Made by a program: the position numbers and the translations under genes. The notes under the pieces are model-generated. The model searched no databases and was not told where the DNA came from. It saw only the letters and a program-made list of their open reading frames with translations. 64,000 nucleotides of DNA. Origin: Oasisia sp. SBJ-2009 (lineage: Eukaryota > Annelida > Polychaeta > Sabellida > Siboglinidae). Positions 1-11,937 of the stretch are shown piece after piece (position 1 is the stretch's first letter; each line of letters opens with the position of its first letter). The DNA is taken from positions 16,405,283-16,469,282 of the forward strand of contig OZ024861.1 in NCBI GenBank assembly GCA_964017155.1. The letters are read 5' to 3'.

Positions 1-716
1 TTATTATATAATATATAATAATTCGAAGCCAACTATTGTCAAATGAATAACGACAAGAAGAAAACCAAATATACTGACCAATGTAGCTGACTGTTCAACC
101 AAAACATGTATAACATCCGTCAAACTAGGAACGTAAGAGACCAAAACATAACACTAAAGAGACGAACCCATGACCCCTACACAATATCCACCTAATGCCT
201 GCCACCATATTCCTCACTATACAACTCCCAAACATACAGACAAGGAACATGATATATATATGCAATTACTTTGATGTAACAGTAATGAAATATTCGTGTT
301 AACGTGGACGATGATTAGCTGACATTCTACCAGTAATTTCACAATGTGTAACATTGCTACTTATTAAATTAAATTTGTTAATTTCACGTGGATGGTTCCA
401 ACTATCCAGTGGACAATTGACTAGATAAATTGTTCTAGTCACAATATATGTGAAACTTGACCTTATTCTAGTACTCCAATACCGTATATACACGACTGAG
501 GGGTGTATAGTCACATCTCAAGGGAGAGTTTAACATTTTATACTCTTACTCACAATCCATCCTGAATTTTTTTCGCGGAATGGCCAAAAAGGCGTATAAC
601 TAACGAGTTCAGTAAATGAATCTCAATCTTAAGCTACGAAGGCATATTTCCGATAGGTATATTTGTTTCATTGCGTTGCGTTGCTTACAATGATTTCGTA
701 TAATAGGAAGAGTTTC
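1..716. other. AT-rich flank left of the array, no gene seen
   Basis: This is unique-looking AT-rich sequence with no similarity that I can see to the repeat unit. Open frames are short (the longest is about 71 codons on the minus strand at 299-514) and resemble no known protein. The array starts abruptly at the right edge. I see no RNA gene or transposon end here. Confidence 0.6.
671..684. repeat. Short TTGCG pentamer run next to the array edge
   Basis: TTGCG occurs twice in a row followed by TTGC, 33 bp before the first base of the tandem array. It is too short to be meaningful alone, but it marks the junction area between flank and satellite. Confidence 0.5.
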
Positions 717-2958
717 GAATGGCATATAATGCTTCGGATACATCTATGCGCAGCCTGCATACAGCCCTCGTGGCGTCGCCGTTAAGACGTTTTAGAGTTC
801 CAGATCGCAGAGAGTAGATTGCCAACACAGTGAAGGGAACTTCTGTCGTTGAGTGTAGTAGTTTGAAGCTCAGCAGTACGAATGTGAAATTAGATACTGT
901 CCAAACGTCTATTTGCCTAGGCATAGGTGGAAAGCTGCTTGAGACTTTGAGACAACTCATCGAAGAGTGGTATGCACCATATACAGTGTACTGTGAATGA
1001 GAACACGAATATGAATATTCTGTTCCATTTCCGACAAGAATTAGGCACTTGCGCAGAATGCAAGCCAACCTCAATTGCTCCTAGGTTTGAAACTTCATTA
1101 CAAGAGGCGCGGGTAGGGTAGTGCAGTGGTTTTAATACGCGCGGACGCAGCAGGCCTGATATATTTGGTCTAAAAATCAATGGAGAGAGTCTGGCATTGT
1201 TGAATATAATCGGTGTTATACGCCACGCACATTGACTTGCATCGTGCATAAAAAGTACCCGAATGTCGCACAGGCCGTCGTACCATAATACAACTGTAGC
1301 CCTATGTGTGTACCTTATTGCGAAATAAGCTAGCGCAAGTAAAACATTGAAAGAACGAAGTAAAAGTGGAAGAAAGCGCCTCCCCCCCCAGTTTGCTTAG
1401 ATCAAAGGCGTCGCCATCTTGAAATTTGACGTCGTCGCGAACGAAAATGGCACGTCTGCCGTAATGTCGTGACGTCACGGTATTGTTGTGGCGCGTCTTC
1501 CGGTTTGCCGCCATTACTTTGCCGCGCACCCGAATGCTGGCGACAGATGCCAGTTTCTTTAGTGTAATCTCGACCGCATCGCGGTGGGATTTGCGTCTTT
1601 GACGCCAGTGGGGTGAAGGAATGTGGACATATGTAAGCATTGAGCCTGCTGTTTTCAATTTTGTTAGACACCGTGCACATTGTAACGCTGTTTTATTGTT
1701 TTTTCTCAGGTGTCTGCGCCCGGTGAAGATACAGCGACACGTGGCCGTATACTTCTGGCAGCATTACTGACCGACCAGGCCCGATGATGTGAAGATTGGC
1801 GACGCGGAACAGTCATTCGACAGTGGGTGAAGCGTTGTTTTTATCAAGTAATTTTTTTTATATAACATGTTGAGGTAGATGATAATGTTGGCCGATCACT
1901 GGGAGAATCAAATCAACGATAGCATGACATCGATACATATATCACAGCTAGTGCGAGTGGACATTAGTTTTGATGTTGCAGTTCTCACAATCGAAACGTT
2001 TTACTCAGACGATTGATCGAGCTATTGTTCACGCTATATGATATATTTCAAGATACGCAATGTCAAAATATGATGCAAAATAATGCACATGAAACGAAAC
2101 TTGTGTAAGAGGCCGGGATCGCACCGCGGAAAGTATATTAAAACTGATATGCATAAGCACCATTCGCGCGGCGAATGCCACACACATTATCGCTTGTACA
2201 CATACACTCACTCAATACAGGTGAGTAGATGATTCTTTGACCGTCATGACACCAAGCACAACGCATTCATCTCGACTGGAAACAGCATACTTAGGAATCA
2301 GCATGCCAAGGCAACCTACACAACGGCCTCTTTCTTTGCAATAGTGTAACTCAAGGGTACGCATTTGACATGTCTTCCTTCAAAGACAAGTGTAGAGATC
2401 ATTCGATGTTTTGAGACCCATATTTATTGCAGTCACACATATCTCGGCACGCAGATTTGTATCTAGGTAGTGACGGAGTTCGAATGCATATGTTGTTACA
2501 TTGCCTTGGAAACAATAGCATATGCTACAGTGATCAGTGCCAACAGGCCAGCTCTTTGGCCGTGTCATGAGCGCTGTGCCGACAAACAGGTAACGCCAAC
2601 GGCTAGACATAACAGCGATGGCGAAGAGCCATACGAGAAACCAAGGGTTGTTCCAAACTACCCAGACAACTACGAAGTGATATACTAGACATGCGTGGGG
2701 TTCATCACTACTCGCGCGTCTCATTCTCAGACGGTCTGTGTCGCTCACACGTCGGTCTCAAATAGGAAGACCTGAAACCAAATAGCAGACACGTCGCCAG
2801 TTCAATATGAAAACGAAACTACAAAGCAACTAACAGACAATGGTCGTATCATATAATCATTGATTTTGAGCTAGCTACATACATTGTACGTCCTACAAAG
2901 CGTATTACACTACAGAGTAAATCTAGACTGTATGCGAACGAACGTCTTTTATCGCATG
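717..2958. repeat. Unit U1, subfamily A, array edge
   Basis: 2,242 bp. It is the outermost copy and its first base is the flank junction. Poly-C tract of 8. CRE core TGACGTCA is at 1470-1477. A private change just upstream of the promoter block reads GTCGTCGCG instead of GTCGCCGGG. It carries the subfamily A allele CTATGCGCAGCC near its start. Confidence 0.95.
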
Positions 2959-5202
2959 GAATGGCATATAATGCTTCAGATACATCTATGCGCAGCCTGC
3001 ATACAGACCTCGTGGCGTCGCCGTTAAGACGTTTTAGAGTTCCAGATCGCAGAGAGTAGATTGCCAACACAGTGAAGGGAACTTCTGTCGTTGAGTGTAG
3101 TAGTTTGAAGCTCAGCAGTACGAATGTGAAATTAGATACTGTCCAAACGTCTATTTGCCTAGGCATAGGTGGAAAGCTGCTTGAGACTTTGAGACAACTC
3201 ATCGAAAAGTGGTATGCACCATATACAGTGTACTGTGAATGAGAACACGAATATGAATATTCTGTTCCATTTCCGACAAGAATTAGGCACTTGCGCAGAA
3301 TGCAAGCCAACCTCAATTGCTCCTAGGTTTGAAACTTCATTACAAGAGGCGCGGGTAGGGTAGTGCAGTGGTTTTTATACGCGCGGACGCAGCAGGCCTG
3401 ATATATTTGGTCTAAAAATCAATGGAGAGAGTCTGGCATTGTTGAATCTAACCGGTGTTATACGCCACGCACACTGACTTGCATCGTGCATAAAAAGTAC
3501 CCGAATGTCGCACAGGCCGTCGTACCATAATACAACTGTAGTCCTATGTGTGTACCTTATTGCGAAATAAGCTAGCGCAAGTAAAACATTGAAAGAACGA
3601 AGTAAACGTGGAAGAAAGCGCCTCCCCCCCCCCAGTTTGCTTAGATCAAAGGCGTCGCCATCTTGAAATTTGACGTCGCCGGGAACGAAAATGGCACGTC
3701 TGCCGTAATGTCGTGACGTCACGGTATTGTTGTGGCGCGTCTTCCGGTTTGCCGCCATTACTTTGCCGCGCACCCGAATGCTGGCGACAGATGCCAGTTT
3801 CTTTAGTGTAATCTCGACCGCATCGCGGTGGGATTTGCGTCTTTGACGCCAGTGGGGTGAAGGAATGTGGACATATGTAAGCATTGAGCCTGCTGTTTTA
3901 AATTTTGTTAGACACCGTGCACATTGTAACGCTGTTTTATTGTTTTTTCTCAGGTGTCTGCGCCCGGTGAAGATACAGCGACACGTGGCCGTATACTTCT
4001 GGCAGCATTACTGACCGACCAGGCCCGATGATGTGAAGATTGGCGACGCGGAACAGTCATTCGACAGTGGGTGAAGCGTTGTTTTTATCAAGTAATTTTT
4101 TTTATATAACATGTTGAGGTAGATGATAATGTTGGCCGATCACTGGGAGAATCAAATCAACGATAGCATGACATCGATACATATATCACAGCTAGGGCGA
4201 GTGGACATTAGTTTTGATGTTGCAGTTCTCACAATCGAAACGTTTTACTCAGACGATTGATCGAGCTATTGTTCACGCTATATGATGTATTTCAAGATAC
4301 GCAATGTCAAAATATGATGCAAAATAATGCACATGAAACGAAACTTGTGTAAGAGGCCGGGATCGCACCGCGGAAAGTATATTAAAACTGATATGCATAA
4401 GCACCATTCGCGAGGCGAATGCCACACACATTATCGCTTGTAAACATACACCCACTCAATACAGGTGAGTAGATGATTCTTTGACCGTCATGACACCAAG
4501 CACAACGCATTCATCTCGACTGGAAACAGCATACTTAGGAATCAGCATGCCAAGGCAACCTACACAAGTGCCTCTTTCTTTGCAATAGTGTAACTCAAGG
4601 GTACGCATTTGACATGTCTTCCTTCAAAGACAAGTGTAGAGATCATTCGATGTTTTGAGACCCATATTTATTGCAGTCACACATATCTCGGCACGCGGAT
4701 TTGTATCTAGGTAGTGACGGAGTTCGAATGCATATGTTGTTACATTGCCTTGGAAACAATAGCATATGCTACAGTGATCAGTGCCAACAGGCCAGCTCTT
4801 TGGCCGTGTCATGAGCGCTGTGCCGACAAACAGGTAACGCCAACGGCTAGACATAACAGCGATGGCGAAGAGCCATACGAGAAACCAAGGGTTGTTCCAA
4901 ACTACCCAGACAACTACGAAGTGATATACTAGACATGCGTGGGGTTCATCACTACTCGCGCGTCTCATTCTCAGACGGTCTGTGTCGCTCACACGTCGGT
5001 CTCAAATAGGAAGACCTGAAACCAAAGAGCAGACACGTCGCCAGTTCAATATGAAAACGAAACCACAAAGCAACTAACAGGCAATGGTCGCATCATATAA
5101 TCATTGATGTTGAGCTAGCTACACACATTGTACGTCCTACAAAGCGTATTACACTACAGAGTAAATCTAGACTGTATGCGAACGAACGTCTTTTATCGCA
5201 TG
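2959..5202. repeat. Unit U2, subfamily A
   Basis: 2,244 bp. Poly-C tract of 10. CRE core at 3714-3721. Its first third (to about 3316) shares private alleles with U5, three units away, for example CATCGAAAAGTGG at about 3200 and 9936. This suggests an old three-unit exchange. Confidence 0.95.
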
Positions 5203-7447
5203 GAATGGCATATAATGCTTCAGATACATCTATGCGCAGCCTACATACAGCCCTCGTGGCGTCGCCGTTAAGACGTTTTAGAGTTCCAGATCGCAGAGAG
5301 TAAATTGCCAACACAGTGAAGGGAACTTCTTTCGTTGAGTGTAGTAGTTTGAAGCTCAGCAGTACGAATGTGAAATTAGATACTGTCCAAACGTCTATTT
5401 GCCTAGGCATAGGTGGAAAGCTGCTTGAGACTTTGAGACAACTCATCGAAGAGTGGTATGCACCATATACAGTGTACTGTGAATGAGAACACGAATATGA
5501 ATATTCTGTTCCATTTCCGACAAGAATTAGGCACTTGCGCAGAATGCAAGCCAACCTCAATTGCTCCTAGGTTTGAAACTTCATTACAAGAGACGCGGGT
5601 AGGGTAGTGCAGTGGTTTTAATTCGCGCGGACGCAGCAGGCCTGATATATTTGGTCTAAAAATCAATGGAGAGAGTCTGGCATTGTTGAATCTAATCGGT
5701 GTTATACGCCACGCACATTGACTTGCATCGTGCATAAAAAGTACCCGAATGTCGCACAGGCCGTCGTACCATAATACAACTGTAGTCCTATGTGTGTACC
5801 TTATTGCGAAATAAACTAGCGCAAGTAAAACATTGAAAGAACGAAGTAAAAGTGGAAGAAAGCGCCTCCCCCCCCCCCAGTTTGCTTACATCAAAGGCGT
5901 CGCCATCTTGAAATTTGACGTCGCCGGGAACGAAAATGGCACGTCTGCCGTAATGTCGTGACGTCACGGTATTGTTGTGGCGCGTCTTCCGGTTTGCCGC
6001 CATTACTTTGCCGCGCAGCCGAATGCTGGCGACAGATGCCAGTTTCTTTACTGTAATCTCGACCGCATCGCGGTGGGATTTGCGTCTTTCACGCCAGTGG
6101 GGTGAAGGAATGTGGACATATGTAAGCATTGAGCCAGCTCTTTTCAATTTTGTTAGACACCGTGCACATGGTAACGCTGTTTTATTGTTTTTTCTCAGGT
6201 GTCTGCGCCCGGTGAAGATACAGCGACACGTGGCCGAATACTTCTGGCAGCATTACTGTCCGACCAGGCCCGATGATGTGAAGATTGGCGACGCGGAACA
6301 GTCATTCGACAGTGGGTGAAGCGTTGTTTTTATCAAGTTATTTTTTTTATATAACATGTTGAGGTAGATGATAATGTAGGCCGATCACTGGGAGAATCAA
6401 ATCAACGATAGCATGACATCGATACATATATCACAGCTAGTGCGAGTGGACATTATTTTTGATGTTGCAGTTCTCACAATCGAAACGTTTTACTCAGACG
6501 ATTGATCGAGCTATTTTTCACGCTATATGATGTATTTCAAGATACGCAATGTCAAAATATGATGCAAAATAATGCACATGAAACGAAACTTGTGTAAGAG
6601 GCCGGGATCGCACCGCGGAAAGTATATTAAAACTGATATGCATAAGCACCATTCGCGCGGCGAATGCCACACACATTATCGCTTGTAAACATACACCCAC
6701 TCAATACAGGTGAGTAAATGATTCTTTGTCCGTCATGACACCAAGCACAACGCATTCATCTCGACTGGAAACAGCATACTTAGGAATCAGCATGCCAAGG
6801 CAACCTACACAAGTGCCTATTTCTTTGCAATAGTGTAACTCAAGGGTACGCATTTGACATGTCTTCCTTCAAAGACAAGTGTAGAGATCATTCGATGTTT
6901 TGAGACCCATATTTATTGCAGTCACACATATCTCGGCACGCAGATTTGTATCTAGGTAGTGACGGAGTTCGAATGCATATGTTGTTACATTGCCTTGGAA
7001 ACAATAGCATATGCTACAGTGATCAGTGCCAACAGGCCAGCTCTTTGGCCGTGTCATGAGCGCTGTGCCGACAAACAGGTAACGCCAACGGCTAGACATA
7101 ACAGCGATGGCGAAGAGCCATACGAGAAACCAAGGGTTGTTCCAAACTACCCAGACAACTACGAAGTGATATACTAGACATGCGTGGGGTTCATCACTAC
7201 TCGCGCGTCTCATTCTCAGACGGTCTGTGTCGCTCACACGTCGGTCTCAAATAGGAAGACCTGAAACCAAAGAGCAGACATGTCGCCAGTTCAATATGAA
7301 AACGAAACCACAAAGCAACTAACAGACAATGGTCGCATCATATACTCATTGATGTTGAGCTAGCTACACACATTGTACGTCCTACAAAGCGTATTACACT
7401 ACAGAGTAAATCTAGACTGTATGCGAACGAACGACTTTTATCCCATG
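5203..7447. repeat. Unit U3, subfamily A, + frame opened
   Basis: 2,245 bp. Poly-C tract of 11. CRE core at 5959-5966. Here the TGA that interrupts the + strand frame downstream of the promoter block in most units is TCA, and a second downstream TGA is TGT. A 115-codon + frame (5972-6319) is therefore open. The unit ends with the unusual allele ATCCCATGG, which reappears only in U19. Confidence 0.95.
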
Positions 7448-9691
7448 GAATGGCATATAATGCTTCAGATACATCTATGCGCAGCCTGCATACAGCCCTC
7501 GTGGCGTCGCCGTTAAGACGTTTTAGAGTTCCAGATCGCAGAGAGTAAATTGCCAACACAGTGAAGGGAACTTCTTTCGTTGAGTGTAGTAGTTTGAAGC
7601 TCAGCAGTACGAATGTGAAATTAGATACTGTCCAAACGTCTATTTGCCTAGGCATAGGTGGAAAGCTGCTTGAGACTTTGAGACAACTCATCGAAGAGTG
7701 GTATGCACCATATACAGTGTACTGTGAATGAGAACACGAATATGAATATTCTGTTCCATTTCCGACAAGAATTAGGCACTTGCGCAGAATGCAAGCCAAC
7801 CTCAATTGCTCCTAGGTTTGAAACTTCATTACAAGAGGCGCGGGTAGGGTAGTGCAGTGGTTTTAATACGCGCGGACGCAGCAGGCCTGATATATTTGGT
7901 CTAAAAATCAATGGAGAGAGTCTGGCATTGTTGAATCTAATCGGTGTTATACGCCACGCACATTGACTTGCATCGTGCATAAAAAGTACCCGAATGTCGC
8001 ACAGGCCGTCGTACCATAATACAACTGTAGTCCTATGTGTGTACCTTATTGCGAAATAAGCTAGCGCAAGTAAAACATTGAAAGAACGAAGTAAACGTGG
8101 AAGAAAGCGCCTCCCCCCCCCCAGTTTGCTTAGATCAAAGGCGTCGCCATCTTGAAATTTGACGTCGCCGGGAATGAAAATGGCACGTCTGCCGTAATGT
8201 CGTAACGTCACGGTATTGTTGTGGCGCGTCTTCCGGTTTGCCGCCATTACTTTGCCGCGCAGCCGAATGCTGGCGACAGATGCCAGTTTCTTTAGTGTAA
8301 TCTCGACCGCATCGCGGTGGGATTTGCGTCTTTGACGCCAGTGGGGTGAAGGAATGTGGACATATGTAAGCATTGAGCCTGCTGTTTTCAATTTTGTTAG
8401 ACACCGTGCACATTGTAACGCTGTTTTATTGTTTTTTCTCAGGTGTCTGCGCCCGGTGAAGATACAGCGACACGTGGCCGAATACTTCTGGCAGCATTAC
8501 TGACCGACCAGGCCCGATGATGTGAAGATTGGCGACGCGGAACTGTCATTCGACAGTGGGTGAAGCGTTGTTTTTATCAAGTAATTTGTTTTATATAACA
8601 TGTTGAGGTAGATGATAATGTTGGCCGATCACTGGGAGAATCAAATCAACGATAGCATGACATCGATACATATATCACAGCTAGTGCGAGTGGACATTAG
8701 TTTTGATGTTGCAGTTCTCACAATCGAAACGTTTTACTCAGACGATTGCTCGAGCTATTGTTAACGCTATATGATGTATTTCAAGATACGCAATGTCAAA
8801 ATATGATGCAAAATAATGCACATGAAACGAAACTTGTGTAAGAGGCCGGGATCGCACCGCGGAAAGTATATTAAAACTGATATGCATAAGCACCATTCGC
8901 GCGGCGAATGCCACACACATTATCGCTTGTACACATACACCCACTCAATACAGGTGAGTAGATGATTCTTTGACCGTCATGACACCAAGCACAACGCATT
9001 CATCTCGACTGGAAACAGCATACTTAGGAATCAGCATGCCAAGGCAACCTACACAACGGCCTCTTTCTTTGCAATAGTGTAACTCAAGGGTACGCATTTG
9101 ACATGTCTTCCTTCAAAGACAAGTGTAGAGATCATTCGATGTTTTGAGACCCATATTTATTGCAATCACACATATCTCGGCACGCAGATTTGTATCTAGG
9201 TAGTGGCGGAGTTCGAATGCATATGTTGTTACATTACCTTGGAAACAATAGCATATGCTACAGTGATCAGTGCCAACAGGCCAGCTCTTTGGCCGTGTCA
9301 TGAGCGCTGTGCCTACAAACAGGTAACGCCAACGGCTAGACATAACAGCGATGGCGAAGAGCCATACGAGAAACCGAGGGTTGTTCCAAACTACCCAGAC
9401 AACTACGAAGTGATATACTAGACATGCGTGGGGTTCATCACTACTCGCGCGTCTCATTCTCAGACGGTCTGTGTCGCTCACACGTCGGTCTCAAATAGGA
9501 AGACCTGAAACCAAAGAGCAGACATGTCGCCAGTTCAATATGAAAACGAAACTACAAAGCAACTAACAGACAATGGTCGTATCATATAATCATTGATTTT
9601 GAGCTAGCTACATACATTGTACGTCCTACAAAGCGTATTACACTACAGAGTAAATCTAGACTGTATGCGAACGAACGTCTTTTATCGCATG
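7448..9691. repeat. Unit U4, subfamily A, CRE mutated
   Basis: 2,244 bp. Poly-C tract of 10. The CRE core is mutated to TAACGTCA at 8203-8210. With this poly-C length, two minus-strand frames join into one of 247 codons (7648-8391), among the longest in the array. Confidence 0.95.
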
Positions 9692-11937
9692 GAATGGCAT
9701 ATAATGCTTCAGATACATCTATGCGCAGCCTGCATACAGACCTCGTGGCGTCGCCGTTAAGACGTGTTAGAGTTCCAGATCGCAGAGAGTAGATTGCCAA
9801 CACAGTGAAGGGAACTTCTGTCGTTGAGTGTAGTAGTTTGAAGCTCAGCAGTACGAATGTGAAATTAGATACTGTCCAAACGTCTATTTGCCTAGGCATA
9901 GGTGGAAAGCTGCTTGAGACTTTGAGACAACTCATCGAAAAGTGGTATGCACCATATACAGTGTACTGTGAATGAGAACACGAATATGAATATTCTGTTC
10001 CATTTCCGACAAGAATTAGGCACTTGCGCAGAATGCAAGCCAACCTCAATTGCTCCTAGGTTTGAAACTTCATTACAAGAGGCGCGGGTAGGGTAGTGCA
10101 GTGGTTTTAATTCGCGCGGACGCAGCAGGCCTGATATATTTGGTCTAAAAATCAATGGAGAGAGTCTGGCATTGTTGAATCTAATCGGTGTTATACGCCA
10201 CGCACATTGACTTGCATCGTGCATAAAAAGTACCCGAATGTCGCACAGGCCGTCGTACCATAATACAACTGTAGTCCTATGTGTGTACCTTATTGCGAAA
10301 TAAACTAGCGCAAGTAAAACATTGAAAGAACGAAGTAAAAGTGGAAGAAAGCGCCTCCCCCCCCCCCCAGTTTGCTTACATCAAAGGCGTCGCCATCTTG
10401 AAATTTGACGTCGCCGGGAACGAAAATGGCACGTCTGCCGTAATGTCGTGACGTCACGGTATTGTTGTGGCGCGTCTTCCGGTTTGCCGCCATTACTTTG
10501 CCTCGCAGCCGAATGCTGGCGACAGATGCCAGTTTCTTTAGTGTAATCTCGACCGCATCGCGGTGGGATTTGCGTCTTTCACGCCAGTGGGGTGACGGAA
10601 TGTGGACATATGTAAGCATTGAGCCTGCTGTTTTCAATTTTGTTAGACACCGTGCACATTGTAACGCTGTTTTATTGTTTTTTCTCAGGTGTCTGGGCCC
10701 GGTGAAGATACAGCGACACGTGGCCGAATACTTCTGGCAGCATTACTGTCCGACCAGGCCCGATGATGTGAAGATTGGCGACGCTGAACAGTCATTCGAC
10801 AGTGGGTGAAGCGTTGTTTTTATCAAGTTATTTTTTTTATATAACATGTTGAGGTAGATGATAATGTAGGCCGATCACTGGGAGAATCAAATCAACGATA
10901 GCATGACATCGATACATGTGTCAAAGCTAGTGCGAGTGGACATTAGTTTTGATGTTGCAGTTCTCACAATCGAAACGTTTTACTCAGACGATTGATCGAG
11001 CTATTTTTCACGCTATATGATGTATTTCAAGATACGCAATATCAAAATATGATGCAAAATAATGCACATTAAACGAAACTTGTGTAAGAGGCCGGGATCG
11101 CACCGCGGAAAGTATATTAAAACTGATATGCATAAGCACCATTCGCGCGGCGAATGCCACACACATTATCGCTTGTACACATACACCCACTCAATACAGG
11201 TGAGTAAATGATTCTTTGACCGTCACGACACCAAGCACAACGCATTCATCTCGACTGGAAACAGCATACTTAGGAATCAGCATGCCAAGGCAACCTACAC
11301 AAGTGCCTATTTCTTTGCAATAGTGTAACTCAAGGGTACGCATTTGACATGTCTTCCTTCAAAGACAAGTGTAGAGATCATTCGATGTTTTGAGACCCAT
11401 ATTTATTGCAGTCACACATATCTCGGCACGCGGATTTGTATCTAGGTAGTGACGGAGTTCGAATGCATATGTTGATACATTGCCTTGGAAACAATATCAT
11501 ATGCTACAGTGATCAGTGCCAACAGGCCAGCTCTTTGGCCATGTCATGAGCGCTATGCCGACAAACAGGTAACGCAAAAGGCTAGACATAACAGCGATGG
11601 CGAAGAGCCATACGAGAAAACAAAGGTTGTTCCAAACTACCCAGATAACTACGAAATGATATACTAGACATGCGTGGGGTTCATCACTACTCGCGCGTCG
11701 CATTATCAGAGGGTCTGTGTCGCTCACACGTCGGTCTCAAATAGGACGACCTGAAACCAAAGAGCAGACATGTCGCAAGTTCAATATGAAAACGAGACCA
11801 CAAAGCAGCTAACAGGCAATGGTCGCATCATATAATCATTGATGTTGAGCTGGCAACATACATTGTACGTCCTACAAAGCGTATTACACTACAGAGTAAA
11901 TCTAGACTGTATGCGAACGAACGTCTTTTATCGCATG
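9692..11937. repeat. Unit U5, subfamily A to B transition
   Basis: 2,246 bp. Poly-C tract of 12. CRE core at 10449-10456. As in U3, the interrupting TGA is TCA and the second is TGT, opening 10462-10809 on the + strand. From about 11470 the sequence switches to subfamily B alleles (GTTGATACATTGCC, ACAATATCATATG), so the subfamily boundary lies inside this unit. Confidence 0.95.

Noticed and set aside
299..514. 71-codon minus-strand frame in the left flank
   Set aside because: Short, with no motif and no supporting context.
2029..2211. 60-codon minus-strand frame present in every unit
   Set aside because: It recurs only because the unit recurs. Substitutions are spread over all codon positions as far as I can see, and there is no recognisable motif.
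2380..2748. Minus-strand 122-codon frame with a long hydrophobic stretch, repeated in U1-U5 and U19
   Set aside because: It looks membrane-protein-like, but a single C-to-A change makes a TGA in all other units, + strand frames overlap the same bases, and there is no family resemblance. It is best treated as a fortuitous frame in a repeat.
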